51,280 nt of DNA from Bacteroidales bacterium (GCA_017615615.1 JAFZZW010000035.1:1-51280), one strand, 5' to 3'; counted from the stretch's first letter, positions 41,587 through 49,264 are shown. Notes: generated from the letters alone by a model not told the origin. Numbers and translations are program-made.

Positions 41587-42486
41587 TTACTTGACATTCT
41601 TGTAAATATACTGCGGAAGGTCAAACTTCTCTTCAATCGCATCGATGACTGCTGCGCCCCAACCTGTCCTGCGGATGGGGCGCATGCGGTTTTCTAATTC
41701 ATCGATGGCCATTATGTCTTGCTCCAATCCCATTTCGCCAAGATAGGCGAGCATCCTGCGGACGTAAGGGATGTCGTAGAGGCTGTGGACGAGCTTGTCC
41801 TGCCCATCCTCGTACAGATACTCGCGGACCCATTTCAATACGACTTTTTCTCCTTCGCGGAAGCGGAGCTGCCCGCCGCTGGTCTTCATCACGTATAAGT
41901 ATGTCCAGCCGGGGAGCCTCTCAGGATCTGGCAAGATGCCTGTACGAAGGCAAAGGGTGGCATAGTTGCAACGGCCTTCCAGTTCTTCCAGATGCTCAAG
42001 AATATATTCCCGGGGGCAGTATTTGACGACGACCTTTGCCATCTTCCCGTCCTGAAACATTTCCCACCACAGCTGAACCAGCGGCAGGTAGTCGTCCGTC
42101 CAGAAATCGTCTCCGTACAGTTTGCCGTATATGAAATTACGCTCCTGCTGGCTGCCATATTCCATGAAGGCCATCATAACGGCTTCCTGCTTGTCGTGGT
42201 CAAGCCCGTCGAAGCGCTTCTTGAGCTGACGTTTGGCTTCCACGAATCTGCCGGTGCGATGGTGTACATAGTCATCCAGCACTTCGTCGATGGGGAGGTT
42301 GAGGAGGTGGGGCTTACTGGCTTGCCGGGCACGTTTTTCCCTGTATTTGATTATCGAGCCCGCTATGACGGCCGCCCAGAACGACTCCGATTCGGACAGT
42401 GACTTCAGCGTCTCGTCATCGTATTGCTGCATAAGCGCCCAGGCTACCGTAGGGTGCATCTGTTCAAGCTTTTCAACTTCTATCAT
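41587..42486 (-). CDS. Unknown 299-aa helical protein of the regulon
   Basis: No family recognised. The protein is soluble and predicted mostly helical (for example FDGLDHDKQEAVMMAFMEYGSQQERNFIYGKLYGDDFWTDDY, split by short acidic loops), with tryptophan-rich stretches and a repeat-like organisation that might be HEAT- or TPR-like. It ends DLPQYIYKNVK. Its promoter element (42518-42543) overlaps, on the opposite strand, that of the four-cysteine protein gene at 42578, so the two are switched on from one palindromic site. Confidence 0.65.
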   Translation of the reverse strand: MIEVEKLEQMHPTVAWALMQQYDDETLKSLSESESFWAAVIAGSIIKYREKRARQASKPHLLNLPIDEVLDDYVHHRTGRFVEAKRQLKKRFDGLDHDKQEAVMMAFMEYGSQQERNFIYGKLYGDDFWTDDYLPLVQLWWEMFQDGKMAKVVVKYCPREYILEHLEELEGRCNYATLCLRTGILPDPERLPGWTYLYVMKTSGGQLRFREGEKVVLKWVREYLYEDGQDKLVHSLYDIPYVRRMLAYLGEMGLEQDIMAIDELENRMRPIRRTGWGAAVIDAIEEKFDLPQYIYKNVK

Positions 42487-42517
42487 ATTGACGCCTTAAA
42501 AGAGTTGCACTATTAAT

Positions 42518-42543
42518 GACGGATAAATGATAGAAATCTATCA
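42518..42543 (-). promoter_or_regulatory. Shared 26-bp promoter element, copy 3
   Basis: Minus strand TGATAGATTTCT, 10 nt ending TTTATC, CGTC. The last 10 bases TTTATCCGTC are identical to copy 1 seven kilobases... apart from strand context, on the same strand. It overlaps copy 4 through the perfect 18-nt repeat ATGATAG-AAAT-CTATCAT. Confidence 0.7.
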
Positions 42544-42554
42544 TGATCACAGTC
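42528..42554 (+). promoter_or_regulatory. Shared promoter element, copy 4 (27 bp)
   Basis: TGATAGAAATCT, then 12 nt, then GTC followed by TATATA. The spacing is one base longer than in the other copies and the CGTC box reads AGTC. It lies 23 nt before the ATG at 42578. Confidence 0.6.
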
Positions 42555-42577
42555 TATATAAACGCAATTGTTTCCGT

Positions 42578-43351
42578 ATGATTGAAAAAGTTATCCTGAG
42601 CATCGCACACAGCGACGCGTACACCGATTATCTGATAATGACTGCAGGGTTGACCAACAAGCGTATCATTCCGATTGTCAGTCCTGCCGGCGAGAAGCTG
42701 AAGGCCCAGATGGACGACACCACGCTCGTGCTTCGTTGTTATAACTCCAGAACAGAGTTCACTCCTGGCTGGGACGAACCGGTCATTGCTGATACAGGTA
42801 CAGGATCCGTAAGAATCAATTCCCGTTTCTATCTGGATGATGACGGAAATGTCAATGCGACCAACGCAGGGATAGTTCGCGAAACCATACAGAGAGTGGC
42901 CGCAAATGCCCTTCTGACCGACGAGAACATTCGCGAAGTGTTCAGGCATTATTTCCCGCTGTTATGGAGCAAAAGGCAGCTCATCTACGATAACCCAAAA
43001 CTCTTTTTCGCCGACAGCGGACGCTATGGTCACAGCTACTTCGAGGGCATGCCGATAGGGGTGGTGTTAAAGGCGATGGAAGAGGACCCGAGGACCTTCA
43101 GAATCCGCCTGGCCGGAGGCTGCGGCTGCGGCGCTGATCCGATACTTGTCGACTTCGACAGGGTTTACGGCCAGTTCTGGACTCTCTATACATGGTGTCC
43201 TGCCTGCGGGGCAAGGAAGGAAATCCGGGCCTGGAATTTTCAGCGTATGGACCGGTGTCGCAAGTCTGTAGACGATTCGATGGAATACTACAATAAAGGC
43301 CAGGGGCTCAGTGCCCTCAGCCTGTTGGATGTAATCGATGCGCTGAAGTGA
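42578..43351 (+). CDS. Four-cysteine (zinc-ribbon-like) protein A
   Basis: 257 aa from the ATG at 42578; an upstream in-frame ATG at 42527 lies inside the promoter element and is rejected. It is a paralogue of the 45586-46371 product. Shared features: IEKVILSIAHSDAYTDYLIMTAGLTNKRIIPI, KAQMDDTTLVLRCYNSRTE, HYFPLLWSKRQLIYDNPKLFFADSG, a C-x-C pair (Cys182/184), a CPAC pair (Cys207/210) and a C-terminal GQGLSALSLLDVID. The four cysteines probably bind one zinc. No signal peptide. I do not recognise the family. It ends at a 77-nt inverted repeat shared with the convergent VWA gene. Confidence 0.7.
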   Translation: MIEKVILSIAHSDAYTDYLIMTAGLTNKRIIPIVSPAGEKLKAQMDDTTLVLRCYNSRTEFTPGWDEPVIADTGTGSVRINSRFYLDDDGNVNATNAGIVRETIQRVAANALLTDENIREVFRHYFPLLWSKRQLIYDNPKLFFADSGRYGHSYFEGMPIGVVLKAMEEDPRTFRIRLAGGCGCGADPILVDFDRVYGQFWTLYTWCPACGARKEIRAWNFQRMDRCRKSVDDSMEYYNKGQGLSALSLLDVIDALK

Positions 43352-43426
43352 GATTTCTCCACGCGCTCCGCTTGGTCGAAATGACAGGAACTCCTGATGC
43401 CATTTCGAGCGAAGTCGGGAAATCTC
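43350..43426. repeat. 77-nt palindromic intergenic repeat
   Basis: GAGATTTC at the left end and GAAATCTC at the right end, with inner arms GTCGAAATGACAGG and CATTTCGAGCGAAG that also pair. It exactly fills the gap between two convergent stop codons and should fold as a bidirectional terminator. The GAGATTTC...CATTTCGAGCGAAG pattern is typical of dispersed intergenic repeats known from many bacterial genomes. Confidence 0.8.
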
Positions 43427-44513
43427 AGCGAAGATTCATCGTACAGACCCTGCCGGACTTCTTCATCCAGCCGGAGTGCTGCCGGTAGGCGTACTCGCTT
43501 TCACACACCCACAAGATGTTGGCATTGAACCCGACCGGTATGACCGGCTCGGGCGCTTCGCCGTCGGTCAGAATCACCAGCCCGTCCACATCCCGCTCCG
43601 CGGCATAGTCGACGGGCGCCTGGAAATCGGTGCCGCCGCGACCTACCGCTATGGTCTCCCTGAGCGCGTGTTTAAGGGCCTGTGTGGCTGTCACGACCGT
43701 CTCGAACTGAATCACTTCTATCTCCGTGATGCCGTATTTGAAGGCGCTGTTTACCACGCCCAGGAAGTAGCTGATGGCGTCGCTGGAGATGGATCCGCTG
43801 ACGTCCAGAGCTATTATCAGGCGGCTGGTGAACTGGCGCACGGAGCCCATATTGTCGAAGCCCGTACGGCGGGATGGGCGCATCCTGGTGAGATGCCGCT
43901 CCTGCGACAGCACCTGCGCCCGGAAGCCGAAGAGCACCTTCTTCCAGTCGATGGAGGCGCGGGTGGATGCTTTGACGCGTTCCGCCAGGTCTCCTGCGAT
44001 GGAACCCCAGTCCTTGATGCCGTCGATGAGTCCGTTGATCATTGCAATCTGCAGCGGGTCGTCTTCCCATAGTTCGGACAGGTCTGTGTTGGCATCCCGC
44101 TCGTCGCTTCCTTCGCCGGTCTGCTCGGCCAGGCGGGCGTAGGTCTCGTAGGGCAGCCCGGGCTTGAATCCATAGTCGGCCGGAATCTTCATGTTGAATC
44201 GGGCGAACGGGTAGTTGTCGGCCACGGTGAGGTTGCTGCCCACGGCGATGGCCTCGGCGCTGCAACCGTCCGGACGGCGCTCGTAAGGGTGCTTGAGCAG
44301 GATGCGGATGGCCTCCGTCTTCAGCGCCTCTTCCAGTGCGGCGTCGGACATCTCCCGCACGAAATCGGGGTTGTACTCAATCCGGCCGCAGCCGCTTCGC
44401 ACCGGGCACTTTATCTTGTCGTTGGGTACCACCTCATGCGAGCAGATGACGACGAAGAGCGCAGGCTCGCTGACGAACCAGCGCTCGAATATCTTGTCGA
44501 ACCGTGCCCTCAT
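43425..44513 (-). CDS. VWA-domain protein with degenerate DUF2201-type metallopeptidase head
   Basis: 362 aa. The C-terminal half is a von Willebrand A domain with a complete MIDAS: DVSGS (237-241), GGTDF (293-297) and LTDG (315-318). The N-terminal ~190 residues align in layout with the DUF2201 putative metallopeptidase domain, but the HExxH site is replaced by TEAIR (66-70) followed by KHPYERR, so catalysis is unlikely. Residues 36-42 contain two cysteines (CPVRSGC). The gene follows the MoxR gene with no gap. MoxR and VWA proteins commonly act together as ATP-driven, metal-dependent assembly or remodelling pairs. Confidence 0.82.
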   Translation of the reverse strand: MRARFDKIFERWFVSEPALFVVICSHEVVPNDKIKCPVRSGCGRIEYNPDFVREMSDAALEEALKTEAIRILLKHPYERRPDGCSAEAIAVGSNLTVADNYPFARFNMKIPADYGFKPGLPYETYARLAEQTGEGSDERDANTDLSELWEDDPLQIAMINGLIDGIKDWGSIAGDLAERVKASTRASIDWKKVLFGFRAQVLSQERHLTRMRPSRRTGFDNMGSVRQFTSRLIIALDVSGSISSDAISYFLGVVNSAFKYGITEIEVIQFETVVTATQALKHALRETIAVGRGGTDFQAPVDYAAERDVDGLVILTDGEAPEPVIPVGFNANILWVCESEYAYRQHSGWMKKSGRVCTMNLR

Positions 44514-45593
44514 CTACTTTATGCTTTTGACGTAAAGGACCAGAGTCATCGTGAGCACCTGGCACTCCCGGGCGATGAATGCAACCGCATTGGGATAGGT
44601 CTGCTGCACATAGAGGTTGGCAAAGTGGGCGGCGGCCTCCTTGCGGTTCTTCACCAGATAGTCGAAGTAATCGTTGAGGTTCTTCTTCACGTCTGCCTTC
44701 TTTTCGGCCGGCACTTTCTCCACCTCAAGCAGACGGAAGACTCCATCGTTGACTATGGACATCTCGTGCAGGGAGTATGGGGCGAGCTTCTCCTTCACCT
44801 TCCCGAAGTTGTAGAGGATGTCCTTGCCGGACACGACCTTCTTGTTGTTGACGGCCCCCATGAATGCGACGGTGGCTTTGGCTCCAACGACGGAGGCGAT
44901 TACCTTCTGGTGGAGGGTGGTTAGCACGTCGGCGCCCTTGATGATGTCGGACACACGCTTCCATGCGCGGCGGTCGGGAGTTTTGTCCAGACCGGTGTCT
45001 TCGTTCTCCTTGGCATCGGCGTCGCGGTCCAGCCAGAGGCTGTTTCCCTCGATGAAGCCGATGACGCGGGGATCGACCCCTTCGCGCTTGGCCCAGAGGA
45101 GCCATTCCTGCACGGTGGGCTGGAAGTTGATGATGTTGAAGCGGCTCACGAGTGCCGGGTCCAGGTCGGTCAGCTGATACTGTTCGCCCTCGTTGACTGC
45201 GCTGATGATGCGGCTGCCCTCAGGGAGCTGGCGTCCGGCGAGCTTACGGTTGAGGGCCAGGTCCATGATGGTCTGGAGAATCTCCGGACGGGCGCGGTTG
45301 AGCTCGTCGAGGAAGAGGACGATGGGCTTGCCGTCCAGCGGGAACCAGTACGGCGGCATGAACTCGGTCTTGCCGGTCCGTTCGTTCTTGGAAGGAATGC
45401 CGATGAGGTCGCCCGGGTCGGCCATCTGGCCAAGGAAGAGCGCCACAACGGGCATGCCCTGCTTGGAGAAGTATTCGGTTAGGATTTCGGACTTGCCGAT
45501 GCCGTGGCGTCCCACCAGCATCAGGTTGTGATGCGCCGGAGTCATCTCCAGCATCTGCATGAGTTCGGTTGTGCTTACTCGGATATTAGACAT
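44514..45593 (-). CDS. MoxR-type AAA+ ATPase
   Basis: 359 aa. Walker A GRHGIGKS (28-35), Walker B VLFLDELNRA (92-101), sensor-type NEGEQYQLTDLDPALVSRFNII and a helical C-terminal lid. MoxR proteins remodel or activate partner proteins together with a VWA protein. The start overlaps the end of the upstream four-cysteine gene by 8 nt and its stop abuts the ATG of the VWA gene, so the three are one operon controlled by promoter element copy 5. No signal peptide; cytoplasmic. Confidence 0.9.
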   Translation of the reverse strand: MSNIRVSTTELMQMLEMTPAHHNLMLVGRHGIGKSEILTEYFSKQGMPVVALFLGQMADPGDLIGIPSKNERTGKTEFMPPYWFPLDGKPIVLFLDELNRARPEILQTIMDLALNRKLAGRQLPEGSRIISAVNEGEQYQLTDLDPALVSRFNIINFQPTVQEWLLWAKREGVDPRVIGFIEGNSLWLDRDADAKENEDTGLDKTPDRRAWKRVSDIIKGADVLTTLHQKVIASVVGAKATVAFMGAVNNKKVVSGKDILYNFGKVKEKLAPYSLHEMSIVNDGVFRLLEVEKVPAEKKADVKKNLNDYFDYLVKNRKEAAAHFANLYVQQTYPNAVAFIARECQVLTMTLVLYVKSIK

Positions 45594-46371
45594 AGTTCGA
45601 TATTGAAAGTTGCTCGATAACGTCGAAAAGTGTGAGGGCGCTCAAGCCCTGTCTGCGGTCGTAGTCACGGTAGGTGGATATCAGACAGGATTCATAACCG
45701 CCGATGTAATCCGTGCCGACTTCCCGGCGGGAATGGCAGCGGGGGCACCAGGTGTAGAGAAGATAGCTGTTGTCATACCGCCCCTCATGATTGGTGTCGA
45801 AATCAATGATAAGAGGTGGTTCTTCGCAGTTGCAGCCTTTCTTTCCGGCTCGGAACAGGTCTTCGTTTTCTTCGATGGCCTTGAGCAAGACGCCGAGAGG
45901 GAAGTATGACCAGTCGGAGCTGTTGAACATGCCGGTTTTAGCAAAGAAAAGGTGTGGATTGTCATAAATCGTCGGCCTTTTCCTCCAGAGGAGAGGGAAG
46001 TTCCGCCGGTAATACTCGTGAAGGTTGTCTTCGGAGTAGAGGAAACAGTCGAGCTTTTCCTGGATTGTGGTTCGTGCCAGTTCGGCCTGGGTGGCGTTGA
46101 CGGCCCCGTCCTCAAGGAGATAGCGTTTGGAAAGCAGCTGAATGTTGTGCGTCGTCGCATCATATGACGCAACGCTGTCCTCTGGTCTCGGTTCCCGGCG
46201 TGAATTGTAGCATCCGAGCACCAGTGTGTTGATGTCTGATTGTGCTTTGATTTCGGCGGGCGTAGGGTCAATAATCGGAACGATCCGCTTGTCCGTCAGC
46301 CCGGCAGTAAGGAAAAGATAGTCTGTGTAGTCGTCGCTGTGGTGGATATTGAGGATTATTTTGTCGGTCAT
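45586..46371 (-). CDS. Four-cysteine (zinc-ribbon-like) protein B
   Basis: 261 aa, paralogue of the 42578 product with the same order of motifs: DKIILNIHHSDDYTDYLFLTAGLTDKRIVPI, KAQSDINTLVLGCYNSRRE, RNFPLLWRKRPTIYDNPHLFFAKTG, C-x-C (Cys180/182), CPRC (Cys209/212) and QGLSALTLFDVIEQL. It is the first gene of the operon with MoxR and VWA and overlaps MoxR by 8 nt. Linkage suggests that protein B, and perhaps A, is a client or adaptor of the MoxR-VWA machine. Family unknown to me. Confidence 0.72.
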   Translation of the reverse strand: MTDKIILNIHHSDDYTDYLFLTAGLTDKRIVPIIDPTPAEIKAQSDINTLVLGCYNSRREPRPEDSVASYDATTHNIQLLSKRYLLEDGAVNATQAELARTTIQEKLDCFLYSEDNLHEYYRRNFPLLWRKRPTIYDNPHLFFAKTGMFNSSDWSYFPLGVLLKAIEENEDLFRAGKKGCNCEEPPLIIDFDTNHEGRYDNSYLLYTWCPRCHSRREVGTDYIGGYESCLISTYRDYDRRQGLSALTLFDVIEQLSISNYV

Positions 46372-46393
46372 AGAACAGGTGTTGCAGAATAAA

Positions 46394-46419
46394 GACGCTT
46401 CAGTCTGCAGAATCTATCA
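46394..46419 (-). promoter_or_regulatory. Shared 26-bp promoter element, copy 5
   Basis: Minus strand TGATAGATTCT, 11 nt ending GAAG, CGTC, then TTTATT. It has the same box sequences and spacing as copy 2, preceded in both by GA. It drives the protein B-MoxR-VWA operon, 23 nt before the start codon. Confidence 0.7.
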
Positions 46420-46461
46420 TCTCCGACAAACAATTCGTATCTGTTCTTGCAAGGAAAAAAC

Positions 46462-46469
46462 TATCTTTG
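46462..46469 (+). promoter_or_regulatory. -7 box (TATCTTTG) for the lipase-like gene
   Basis: TATCTTTG matches TAnnTTTG and lies 5 nt before the ATG at 46475. It supports that start over more upstream in-frame codons. Confidence 0.55.
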
Positions 46470-46474
46470 CGGTT

Positions 46475-47380
46475 ATGAATACGAGTGCAATTTCTTCTCC
46501 CGCCGACGGACTTCAGCTTTCGCTGATTTATTCGGCACCTGCCGACACGCCCAAAGGCATCGTACAGATAGCCCACGGAATGTGCGAACACAAAGAAAGG
46601 TATATCCCTCTGATGGAGTTCCTTACCGCCAATGGATATGCCGTGGTGTGCAACGACCACCGGGGGCACGGTGCTTCGGTTAAGTCTGAAGCAGACCTTG
46701 GATATATGGGTAAAGACGGATGGCTGCATCTCGTGGAGGATTTGAAGGCGGTGACTGAATGGGCCAGGAACAAGTGGCCCGGCGTGCCTCTCGCGCTTTT
46801 CGGCCATAGTATGGGGTCTATGGCAGTCCGTAGCTACGCCAAGCGCTACGACAATCTGATTGACTGCCTGATTGTTTGCGGCTGCCCATCTGACAATCCG
46901 GCCAAGGGTGGTGGGATCCTGTTGGCAAAGCTGATCGGCCGCATCAAAGGCTGGCATTATCGCCCCGGTATCCTTCAGGCGATGTCTTTCGGTACATACA
47001 ACAAGCCTTTCAAAGAAGAAGGCTGGGCGTCCGCCTGGGTATGTTCGGATCCGGAGATACTCAAAGCATATCATTCCGACCCTCTCTGCCAATATGTTTT
47101 CACCGCAGACGGTTTTCTGAATCTGCTTCTCTTGATGAAAGACTGCTACTCCAAAGACGGCAAGGCCGGCAACCCCAAGCTTCCCGTACGCTTTATTTCC
47201 GGGGCGGAAGATCCCTGCCGGATTGATGACAAGTCCCTTGACAAAGCGGTACAGACAATGAAGGATTGGGGCTACACCGATGTGACCCTGAAGGTCTATC
47301 CCGGACTCCGCCACGAGATTCACAACGAAACCGCCCACCAGGAAGTCTGGAATGACATCCTGTCTTATCTGGTTCACTGA
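46475..47380 (+). CDS. Alpha/beta hydrolase, monoacylglycerol-lipase/lysophospholipase-like
   Basis: 301 aa from the ATG at 46475, chosen because a -7 promoter box ends 5 nt before it. Hallmarks of the serine-aminopeptidase S33/monoglyceride-lipase group: IVQIAHGMCEHKERY, VVCNDHRGHGAS, the nucleophile elbow GHSMG (Ser112), PVRFISGAEDPC for the acid and VYPGLRHEIHNE for the histidine. It probably hydrolyses lysophospholipids or acylglycerols. No signal peptide. It is divergent from the protein B operon and 26 nt before the oxidoreductase gene, likely co-transcribed with it. Confidence 0.85.
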   Translation: MNTSAISSPADGLQLSLIYSAPADTPKGIVQIAHGMCEHKERYIPLMEFLTANGYAVVCNDHRGHGASVKSEADLGYMGKDGWLHLVEDLKAVTEWARNKWPGVPLALFGHSMGSMAVRSYAKRYDNLIDCLIVCGCPSDNPAKGGGILLAKLIGRIKGWHYRPGILQAMSFGTYNKPFKEEGWASAWVCSDPEILKAYHSDPLCQYVFTADGFLNLLLLMKDCYSKDGKAGNPKLPVRFISGAEDPCRIDDKSLDKAVQTMKDWGYTDVTLKVYPGLRHEIHNETAHQEVWNDILSYLVH

Positions 47381-47406
47381 TAACTTCTTCAATCACTGAA
47401 TCGTTT

Positions 47407-47985
47407 ATGAAGCTCCTAGTCATCAACGCCTGCGTCCGTCAGGCCGATTCCCGCACCCTCCGCATCGCGGAGCCTGTCATCGAGGCCCTTTCCAAACGCT
47501 ACGAAACGATAAGGTACGACTTGCCGGAAATGGACGGCATCGTGCCGCTGACGCCGGAGCTGTATGCCGGACGCACAAGAGGTGAGGTCCCTTCCTGGGC
47601 ACTGGCAGCCGCGAATGACATAGCCAAAGCCGACCGCATCATGATCGTCGCCCCCTTTTGGGACATGAGCTTCCCGGCAGTCCTGAAGTGTTTCTTCGAG
47701 CAGACGTCCCTCTTCGACGTTACCTTCACCGACACCGGCAAAACCTGCGTAGGCCTCTGCAAAGCCCCCAAAGTGTTGTACATCACGACCCGCGGAATGG
47801 ATATTCCCACCGGCAGCCCTCTCGAGCAAGCCACTCCGTATCTGAAAGCCCTCGGCTCCCTGTGGAACCTGGGCGGGCTCACCACCATCTCCGCCCGGAA
47901 TATGGACTACAGCACTCACGCGCAGATAGAAGAAAAGGTTGAAGCCTGCATCGCCGAAGGCCTGAAGCTGGCCGAAACGTGGTAA
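47407..47985 (+). CDS. Flavodoxin-fold NAD(P)H-dependent oxidoreductase (azoreductase/quinone reductase-like)
   Basis: 192 aa, flavodoxin_2 family. The FMN-binding N terminus is LLVINACVRQADSRTLRIAE; the conserved ADRIMIVAPFWDMSFPAVLKCFFEQTSLFDVTF segment and the VLYITTRGM loop follow, as in FMN-dependent azoreductases and NAD(P)H:quinone oxidoreductases. It reduces quinones, azo or nitro compounds using NAD(P)H. Complete and unrelated to the broken flavoprotein at 30 kb except for fold class. Confidence 0.85.
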   Translation: MKLLVINACVRQADSRTLRIAEPVIEALSKRYETIRYDLPEMDGIVPLTPELYAGRTRGEVPSWALAAANDIAKADRIMIVAPFWDMSFPAVLKCFFEQTSLFDVTFTDTGKTCVGLCKAPKVLYITTRGMDIPTGSPLEQATPYLKALGSLWNLGGLTTISARNMDYSTHAQIEEKVEACIAEGLKLAETW

Positions 47986-48034
47986 TAGGCAATATTGTGA
48001 CAGTTGCATCCCAATTCGTTTGAGCTGCAAAGAT

Positions 48035-48290
48035 AATAGAAGCCTGCAAGATTCATGGATGGGAGGGAGTAGCAGTCAATGGTAGACACTATTTCCTCCG
48101 TTTTCCGGACAAGATTCTCAAGGGAGCGCCGTTTCTCGGCAATTTTGAGCCTGCCATCCGAAGAAAGCTCGTTTCTTTTGACCCGAATATTGGTCTTAAT
48201 ATACCTTCTGTCACGGTGTACTGAGACCCTTAGACGGTAAAAATTTGTCCCGTCAGACATCCAATGCCGGTCAATAAGCATGGGAAACAC
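48035..48290 (-). pseudogene. Tyrosine-integrase N-terminal remnant
   Basis: On the minus strand the frame reads MSDGTNFYRLRVSVHRDRRY, IKTNIRVKRNELSSDGRLKI, then EKRRSLENLVRKTEEIVSTI, the arm-DNA-binding and start of the core-binding domain of Bacteroidetes phage-type integrases. Homology fades after about 85 residues; the catalytic domain is absent. It sits 70 nt from the 3' end of tRNA-Ala, the usual place of an integrase at an attachment site. The rest of the 374-nt gap 47986-48359 holds only the tRNA terminator. Confidence 0.65.
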
Positions 48291-48291
48291 G

Positions 48292-48325
48292 AAAAAAAAC
48301 TCCCGGAATTTGCTTTCCAGGAGTC
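48292..48325 (-). terminator. Terminator of the tRNA-Ala transcript
   Basis: On the minus strand ACTCC and GGAA pair with TTCC and GGAGT (a bulged 9-bp stem, 6-nt loop), followed by eight T residues. Confidence 0.8.
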
Positions 48326-48359
48326 TTGTAACTGCTTAATAATCAGTAATTTGCCTTTG

Positions 48360-48432
48360 TGGAGCATAGCGGAATCGAACCGCTGACCTTTTGAATGCCA
48401 TTCAAACGCTCTACCAACTGAGCTAATACCCC
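48360..48432 (-). tRNA. tRNA-Ala (GGC anticodon)
   Basis: A 73-nt cloverleaf on the minus strand. The acceptor GGGGTAT pairs with ATGCTCC, with two G-U pairs, discriminator A. The D arm reads GCTCAGTTGGTAGAGC, the anticodon stem TTTGA/TCAAA encloses the loop ATGGCAT with anticodon GGC, and the T loop is GGTTCGATTCC. The CCA end is not encoded. An integrase relic next to its 3' end suggests it once served as an integration site. Confidence 0.95.
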
Positions 48433-48468
48433 GTTTGGGACTGCAAATATAAGCATTATTTTTAATAA

Positions 48469-49146
48469 TCAATACTTTTTTTCGTCGACGAAGCTGTAAA
48501 AGTGTTCGTCGGCGATTATGATGTGGTCCAGAAGGCGCAGGTTGCAGGCGTCGCAGGCATTCTGCAGCAGGCGGGTTTCGCTAATGTCGCTGCGTGAAGG
48601 GGCGGGGTCGCCGGTGGGGTGGTTGTGGACCAGGACAAGTGCCTGCGCGCCTGCCTCAAGGGCTTTGCGGACTATGAGGGTTTTGTCCATCACGGTGGCT
48701 TTGCGGCCACCGACGGAGACCTTTACGGTTTTGATCTCCTGCATTTTCTGGTCCAGGAGGATTATCCAGCTTTCCTCGTGTGTGAGGCCCTTCAGGCGGG
48801 GGAGCATGTGCTGATAGACTCTTTGGGCATTGGTCAGGGCAATCTGCGGATCGCCGGCTTCAAGCATGAAGCGGCGCCCGAGCTCGAATGCCGCAACCAG
48901 CGCTGCGGCGCGGGAGGTGCCGACCCCCGGCCGCGACGCGAGATACCCCGAGTCGCATTCGAACAGTCCCGTGAGCCTGCCGCCGACAAGGGACAGCAGC
49001 CGGTGGGCCATCTCCACGGCGCTTTCGCCCGGCCTGCCGCTGCGCAGCAGCACGGCGATCAGCTCGGCATTTCCGAGGGACTCCGCTCCGAGCCGGAGAA
49101 GTTTTTCCCGAGGCCTGTCAGCCTCGCTCATGTCTGAAATCTTCAT
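48469..49146 (-). CDS. radC: RadC-family JAB/MPN-domain protein
   Basis: 225 aa from the ATG at 49146, which has a TATCTTTG -7 box 7 nt upstream; the frame is open seven codons further. The N-terminal helix-hairpin-helix part (DRPREKLLRLGAESLGNAELIAVLLRSG, PGVGTSRAAALVAAFELGRR) is followed by the JAMM/MPN+ metal site: E in the strand region and HNHPTGDPAPSRSD. The family is widely annotated as DNA repair, though its true activity is unsettled. This is a full-length chromosomal copy. Confidence 0.93.
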   Translation of the reverse strand: MKISDMSEADRPREKLLRLGAESLGNAELIAVLLRSGRPGESAVEMAHRLLSLVGGRLTGLFECDSGYLASRPGVGTSRAAALVAAFELGRRFMLEAGDPQIALTNAQRVYQHMLPRLKGLTHEESWIILLDQKMQEIKTVKVSVGGRKATVMDKTLIVRKALEAGAQALVLVHNHPTGDPAPSRSDISETRLLQNACDACNLRLLDHIIIADEHFYSFVDEKKY

Positions 49147-49153
49147 GGCGATG

Positions 49154-49161
49154 CAAAGATA
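49154..49161 (-). promoter_or_regulatory. -7 box (TATCTTTG) for radC
   Basis: TATCTTTG on the minus strand, 7 nt before the ATG at 49146. Confidence 0.5.
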
Positions 49162-49233
49162 CGCCACTGTGCGTCACATCCGGACACGGCCTGCGATATT
49201 TATACGATTCTTTAAGAATCGGCCAATAATTAT

Positions 49234-49241
49234 TATATTTG
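49234..49241 (+). promoter_or_regulatory. -7 box (TATATTTG) for the carboxyltransferase gene
   Basis: TATATTTG, 23 nt before the ATG at 49265. Confidence 0.55.
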
Positions 49242-49264
49242 TGAATTGATATTTTTAAGGCTGT

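Noticed and set aside
40098-46371. Known MoxR-VWA locus such as RavA-ViaA
   Set aside because: Gene content and the sigma-C39 fusion do not match that pair; only the general MoxR-VWA pairing is shared.
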